64,000 nucleotides of DNA, taken from an uncultured Clostridia bacterium (GTDB lineage Bacteria > Bacillota_A > Clostridia > Christensenellales > Borkfalkiaceae). The notes under the pieces were generated by a model, which was not told the origin of the DNA, did not search any database, and worked only from the letters and a program-made list of their open reading frames with translations. The stretch covers positions 1-64,000 of the forward strand of contig CAKQXZ010000004.1 in assembly GCA_934292955.1 (NCBI GenBank), written 5' to 3'. Each line of letters starts with the position of its first letter. The stretch's first letter is position 1. Below are positions 60,199 through 64,000 of this stretch, in pieces. Position numbers and translations under genes: made by a program.

Positions 60199-62850
60199 AT
60201 GAAATATTTGTTTTTTGATATAGAATGTGCCAATTGCTACACGGGCAAGGGCAAAATATACAGTTTCGGATACGTTTTAACCGACGAAAATTTTAATGTT
60301 ATCGGCGAGCCGGAAGATATTTTGATGAATCCCGACAGTAATTTCGATCCGTATGTCAGAAAAAAAATTCTTGCGTACGACAAAAAAATGTTTAAGTCTT
60401 TGCCTAAGTTTAACGAATTGTATCCGACCATCGTTAAAATGATGACTGCGGACGACACACTGTGTTTCGGGTACGGCATTCAGAACGATCTACATTTTTT
60501 AGAAGACGATTGCAGTCGCTACGGTTTGCCGACTATCAAAGCGAGAGCGTTCGATATTCAGCGACTTATAGAGATAGCGGAAAACGAAAAGGCCAAAAAA
60601 CTCGACGCCGAGTACACCGAAAGGACGGGCAGGGAAGAACGCGGAACTCACAGAAGCGACGAAGACGCCGTGCGTACTGCCGAAATAGCAAAATCTATAT
60701 GCTTAAAGCAGAATAAAAAACTTCACGAATATTTTCTTGAGAAAGACGGCAGTGCGAAAGATATTCATGAACTTATTATCGTAAGGGGCGAGCGCAAAGA
60801 AAAACCATTTGTAAAAGCTGAGTGGATATGGGCAAAAAGCGATTATACCGCCGACGATTACGCCGAATTTAAGGTCGATTTGCCGAATAAAGTTAAAAAA
60901 GCCGAAAAGGTCGTTTTGCGTTATTCGTCGGATAGCTGTTTTGCCGCATTTATCGGCGAAAAATTGGTCGCGTTTTCGCAATGCGCCGATCTGCCGGACA
61001 GTAAATATTACGATTCGGTCAATCTTTCGGGCGGTGATTTTTCTAAGGCGGATAGTCTTACCGTGCGCGTATGGCATTTCGGCGTTGACAGCGCGAACTA
61101 TATCGCGGGTAGTGCGGGTGTGATTTTCGAGCTGGAATGCGACGGCGAAGTTGTGGTTTACAGTAACAAAAACACTCCGTCGAGAGTGATAAACGAGTAT
61201 AAAAATGAGTACAGAAAGGTGATTACGGGGCAACTCGGTTTTTCGTTTCTTTATGATTTAAGGGCTGTGCCGTGCGACTTTTTATCAAGTGTGAAAGTCG
61301 ATAAACCGACGGCTTTTTATCCGCGGCTGAGAAAAAATTTAGAAATGGCTTCGCGCTCGGAATGCGGTGTTCAAAAGACTGCGAACAGCGTGATAATCGA
61401 CCTATACGCCGAGATGTGCGGTTTTTTGGATATAGACGTCGTAAGCAGTAAAGAGATAAAATTAAAGATTGCTTACGGCGAACATCTTTATGATATCGGT
61501 GCCGACGGAAAAGGACATGTACGTTCTTTTATAGGCGGGCGCGATTTTACGGTCGAAGTCGTTCTTAAAAAGGGCGAAAACAGATATCTTAATCCGTTCA
61601 GGCGGATTGCGGGAAGATATCTCGAAGTGTTTGCCGAAGTTGTTGAAGACGGCGTTTGCGATACAGACGGCGGCGGTGATAAAAATGCGGATCCGTTTGA
61701 ATTTCTGACGATAAACTATATCGGTTTAAGGCGGGTTTATTACCCCGTAAACAAAAAAGAACTTAAATTCAGAGATCCGCTTATTCAGAAAATTACCGAT
61801 GTTTGCGTTAATACTCTTACTGTGTGCATGCACGAGCATTACGAAGACTGTGCATGGCGCGAGCAGGGGCTGTATTCGCTCGATTCGAGAAATCAGGCTC
61901 TTTGCGGATACTACGCGTTCCGCGGACATGAATATCAGCGTTCTAATATTGTTTTACTTGCGCGCGGGCTGAGAGACGACGGGTTATTAAGCCTTACCGT
62001 GCCGGGCGGGGTGGATATTCCTATTCCGTTTTTCTCGCTTGCGTATTTTCAGACCGTTTATGAGTATATAGAGCATACCGGGGATAGGGGCGTGCTGAAT
62101 ATCGTTGCACCCGCGCTTAACCGAATTTTAGCTGCTTTTGAAAGTAAAATATGCGATAACGGACTTATAGCCCGCTTTTCTGCTCCGCCGTACTGGAATT
62201 TTTACGAATGGACGGACGGAATGGATTCTATCGACGACCTTGAAAAACCCGGACTGCGCGACAACGAAAACGTATTTGACGCAACGCTCAATCTTGCATA
62301 CGTTATCGCTCTTTCTTATTACGATAAGATATTCGGAACCAAGCACGATACGAGCGCGACAAAGACCGCGATACGCGAGAGATTTTACGACGAAAAGTCG
62401 GGCAGATTTGTCATTTCCGACGATAACAAAAACTCTTCGCAGTTCGTTACAGCACTTGCTATTCTTGCGGGCATAGGAGATCGATCGGATGCCGAAAAAA
62501 TGCTTGAAGGCAAGCAGATTGCCGCGTCGCTTTCTACTAAGGCTTACGTTTACGACGCATTGTTGTCTGTCGGCGGGTACGGGAAATATATTATCGAAGA
62601 TATTTGCCGCGTTTACGGAAAAATGCTTGACCACGGCGCGACTTCCGTTTGGGAAACCGAAAAAGGGGCTGACGATTTTGGCGGAGCGGGCAGTCTGTGT
62701 CACGGCTGGAGCGCAATTCCCGTTTACTATTTTTCGCGCATACTGTTGCCTAAAAGGCGGTTTTATTATAGGGATAAATCGACCGAAAATCATAAAAGGT
62801 CGGTCGGCAATGCAAAAAACGTAAAAAAATCGTTGCGTGACAATAAATAA
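60199..62850 (+). CDS. Fusion of DEDD 3'-5' exonuclease domain with GH78-like glycoside hydrolase
   Basis: 883 residues from ATG 60199 in one unbroken frame (an upstream TTG at 60157 is possible). Residues 1-170 resemble DnaQ-type exonucleases: FFDIECAN (Asp7, Glu9), GYGIQNDLHF (Asp97), HRSDEDAVRT (His151, Asp156). From about residue 204 the chain turns into an alpha-L-rhamnosidase (GH78)-like protein: VKAEWIWAKSDYTADDYAEF, SVIIDLYAEMCGFLDIDVVS, YEDCAWREQGLYSLDSRNQA with acidic active-site residues, and SVWETEKG near the end. No signal peptide. Two copies of the ATAATCGAC element lie in the GH part. Confidence 0.85.
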   Translation: MKYLFFDIECANCYTGKGKIYSFGYVLTDENFNVIGEPEDILMNPDSNFDPYVRKKILAYDKKMFKSLPKFNELYPTIVKMMTADDTLCFGYGIQNDLHFLEDDCSRYGLPTIKARAFDIQRLIEIAENEKAKKLDAEYTERTGREERGTHRSDEDAVRTAEIAKSICLKQNKKLHEYFLEKDGSAKDIHELIIVRGERKEKPFVKAEWIWAKSDYTADDYAEFKVDLPNKVKKAEKVVLRYSSDSCFAAFIGEKLVAFSQCADLPDSKYYDSVNLSGGDFSKADSLTVRVWHFGVDSANYIAGSAGVIFELECDGEVVVYSNKNTPSRVINEYKNEYRKVITGQLGFSFLYDLRAVPCDFLSSVKVDKPTAFYPRLRKNLEMASRSECGVQKTANSVIIDLYAEMCGFLDIDVVSSKEIKLKIAYGEHLYDIGADGKGHVRSFIGGRDFTVEVVLKKGENRYLNPFRRIAGRYLEVFAEVVEDGVCDTDGGGDKNADPFEFLTINYIGLRRVYYPVNKKELKFRDPLIQKITDVCVNTLTVCMHEHYEDCAWREQGLYSLDSRNQALCGYYAFRGHEYQRSNIVLLARGLRDDGLLSLTVPGGVDIPIPFFSLAYFQTVYEYIEHTGDRGVLNIVAPALNRILAAFESKICDNGLIARFSAPPYWNFYEWTDGMDSIDDLEKPGLRDNENVFDATLNLAYVIALSYYDKIFGTKHDTSATKTAIRERFYDEKSGRFVISDDNKNSSQFVTALAILAGIGDRSDAEKMLEGKQIAASLSTKAYVYDALLSVGGYGKYIIEDICRVYGKMLDHGATSVWETEKGADDFGGAGSLCHGWSAIPVYYFSRILLPKRRFYYRDKSTENHKRSVGNAKNVKKSLRDNK
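61393..61407 (+). repeat. ATAATCGACYTATAG-like match, copy 14 (in CDS)
   Basis: ATAATCGACCTATAC encoding IIDLY in the conserved SVIIDL strand of the GH domain. It may be a chance result of codons, since the protein sequence here is family-typical and no T tract follows. Confidence 0.5.
62156..62170 (+). repeat. Degenerate ATAATCGAC element, copy 15 (in CDS)
   Basis: ATAACGGACTTATAG with flanks ATATGCG and CCCGCTTTTC matching the intergenic copies. Two mismatches to the core. Confidence 0.5.
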
Positions 62851-62875
62851 GTCAGGCGTACATATTTTGATTTTT

Positions 62876-62920
62876 ACGGCTAACCTGTAGACTGCGGTTT
62901 ATAGGGTAAGCCGTTTTTTT
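62876..62920 (+). terminator. Intrinsic terminator after the fusion gene
   Basis: ACGGCTAACC (62876-62885) pairs with GGGTAAGCCGT (62904-62914), one mismatch, followed by T7. Confidence 0.8.
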
Positions 62921-63028
62921 ATGTCACGCGGATTTTGTTTGGCGCGTTATGCCTGTATTTTACCGTGCGCGGGTGTTTTCAGGCGGCTTTCAGGTGGGTT
63001 TTTAAGGCGAAAGCGTATAGTGGAAAAT

Positions 63029-63062
63029 CTTTTTATGCAAAAATTTGGCTTTTTATGCAAAA
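63029..63062 (+). promoter_or_regulatory. Two direct repeats upstream of the ppdK promoter
   Basis: CTTTTTATGCAAAA occurs at 63029-63042 and at 63049-63062, exactly 20 bases apart, ending 14 bases before the -35. This suggests a pair of regulator sites. Confidence 0.55.
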
Positions 63063-63076
63063 CGGGTTGTAAACAC

Positions 63077-63105
63077 TTGTAAAAAACAAATGAATTATAT
63101 ATAAT
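63077..63105 (+). promoter_or_regulatory. Promoter of ppdK
   Basis: TTGTAA (63077-63082), 17 bases, TATAAT (63100-63105). A small GCGGC/GCCGC hairpin (63148-63161) lies just before the GGAGG at 63169-63173. Confidence 0.65.
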
Positions 63106-63180
63106 AGGAACGTTGACGGACAAGTCACGACCTGAAAAAGGAAAAAAGCGGCGGACGCCGCAAAAATTGGAGGATATTTA

Positions 63181-64000
63181 ATGAAGTACGTTTATCAGTT
63201 CAGCGAAGGAAACGGAAAAATGCGCGAACTCTTAGGGGGAAAAGGCGCGAACCTTGCCGAAATGACCAATCTCGGGTTGCCCGTTCCTAACGGCTTTACG
63301 ATAACAACCGAAGCATGCACGCGTTATTACGACGACGGCAGAACCATTGCTCCCGACATTATGGCGGAAATAATGGAAAACATCGAAAAACTCGAAAAAA
63401 TTACGGGTAAAAAGTTCGGCGATAAAGAAAACCCCTTGCTGGTTTCCGTTCGTTCGGGCGCAAGAGCGTCGATGCCCGGTATGATGGATACCATACTCAA
63501 TCTCGGTCTGAACGAAGACGTGCTTGAAGTTCTTATTAAAAAATCCAACAACCCCAGATGGGCTTGGGACTGCTACAGAAGATTTATTCAGATGTATTCC
63601 GACGTCGTTATGGAAGTCGGCAAAAAATATTTTGAAACGCTCATCGATAAGATGAAAGAAGAAAAGGGCGTTACGCTCGATACCGAACTTTCCGCCGAAG
63701 ATCTGAAAGTTCTTGCCACTCAGTTCAAAGCCGAATATAAAGATAAGATCGGCACCGATTTCCCGTCCGACCCGAAGGAGCAACTTTTCGGCGCAATCAA
63801 AGCCGTTTTCAGAAGCTGGGATAACCCGCGCGCGAACATTTACAGAATGGATCACGATATTCCTTACAGCTGGGGTACCGCGGTCAACGTTCAGATGATG
63901 GCTTTCGGCAACATGGGCGACAACTGCGGTACCGGCGTTGCGTTTACCCGTAACCCCGCGACCGGCGAAAAAGGTCTTATGGGCGAGTTTTTGACCAACG
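63181..64000 (+). CDS. ppdK: Pyruvate, phosphate dikinase, N-terminal part
   Basis: PPDK interconverts pyruvate, ATP and phosphate with PEP, AMP and PPi. Cut by the right edge: 273 codons from ATG 63181, with TTGGAGGATATTTA upstream. The nucleotide-binding domain is typical: GGKGANLAEMTNLGLPVPNG, then FTITTEACTRYY and SVRSGARASMPGMMDTILNL, and QMMAFGNMGDNCGTGVAFTR. The phosphohistidine and PEP-binding domains are beyond the window. With pckA at the other end, it points to PEP-centred, PPi-using fermentation, though the two are 62 kb apart. Confidence 0.97.
   Translation, partial: MKYVYQFSEGNGKMRELLGGKGANLAEMTNLGLPVPNGFTITTEACTRYYDDGRTIAPDIMAEIMENIEKLEKITGKKFGDKENPLLVSVRSGARASMPGMMDTILNLGLNEDVLEVLIKKSNNPRWAWDCYRRFIQMYSDVVMEVGKKYFETLIDKMKEEKGVTLDTELSAEDLKVLATQFKAEYKDKIGTDFPSDPKEQLFGAIKAVFRSWDNPRANIYRMDHDIPYSWGTAVNVQMMAFGNMGDNCGTGVAFTRNPATGEKGLMGEFLTN

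Overview
The window is a stretch of a low-to-mid GC bacterial chromosome. It most likely comes from a strictly anaerobic, possibly uncultured, gut-type Clostridia (Bacillota; a Christensenellales-like lineage is a guess from overall feel). The support is: gene order ftsK/spoIIIE-rimO-pgsA-cinA-recA, lepA-hemW and miaB-mutS-mutL as in Firmicutes; a class III (oxygen-sensitive) ribonucleotide reductase; ATP-dependent PEP carboxykinase and pyruvate phosphate dikinase; a lysine riboswitch; strong AGGAGG-type ribosome binding sites; and sigma-A promoters with 17-base spacers. No rRNA, tRNA or CRISPR array was recognised.

Layout: 1-0.5 kb, end of pckA. 0.7-5.3 kb, a MATE exporter convergent with a lepA-hemW operon. 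5.4-5.7 kb, a 290-bp MITE with TA flanks lying at the predicted start point of the promoter upstream of a glycerophosphodiesterase. 7-10 kb, a lipoprotein and two genes of unknown role. 10.4-18.6 kb, ftsK-rimO-pgsA-pncC-recA-cysE. 18.6-25.6 kb, a zinc-ribbon membrane protein, a lysine-riboswitch-controlled amino acid ABC transporter, holA and cdaA. 25.8-29.4 kb, lexA, a Cys/His-rich mini-protein, dxs and a DUF1003 protein. 29.5-33.5 kb, nrdD with a fused glutaredoxin-like domain, followed by trxB. 33.5-36.6 kb, two KDPG aldolases, mntP and kdgK. 36.7-45.1 kb, two paralogous modules, each a giant prepilin-like protein plus a large surface lipoprotein. 45.2-48.9 kb, a repeat-rich accessory region with a DUF4143 ATPase and a DUF3791-DUF3990-DUF3791 cassette (candidate ADP-ribosyltransferase toxin-antitoxin). 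48.9-59.3 kb, a class A PBP, then miaB-mutS-mutL-ynbB-alkD. 59.4-62.9 kb, a histidine phosphatase and an unusual DEDD exonuclease/GH78-like glycosidase fusion. 63.2 kb to the end, start of ppdK.

The most striking unexplained signal is a dispersed ~32-bp element with core ATAATCGACYTATAG, followed by a short GC-rich stretch and a T tract. I count 14 good copies and one degenerate copy in 64 kb. All ten copies that lie between genes or run over a stop codon sit downstream of a gene in the sense orientation, and several lie in the loop of, or form part of, terminator-like hairpins. This looks like a lineage-specific 3'-end/termination RNA element with a conserved loop, or a small mobile repeat that was recruited to that place. 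A second, unrelated family (GGATCCTTCG...CTCAGGATGAC type) fills the intergenic gaps around the prepilin/lipoprotein and toxin-antitoxin regions.

Functional links: the NrdD-Grx fusion followed by TrxB suggests a self-contained electron supply for anaerobic dNTP synthesis, with NrdR boxes upstream. The lysine riboswitch identifies the fused substrate-binding/permease protein and its ATPase as a probable lysine importer. kdgK and the two aldolases form the lower part of a 2-keto-3-deoxygluconate route. Start codons were reassigned from ribosome binding sites for many genes, as noted in each entry.
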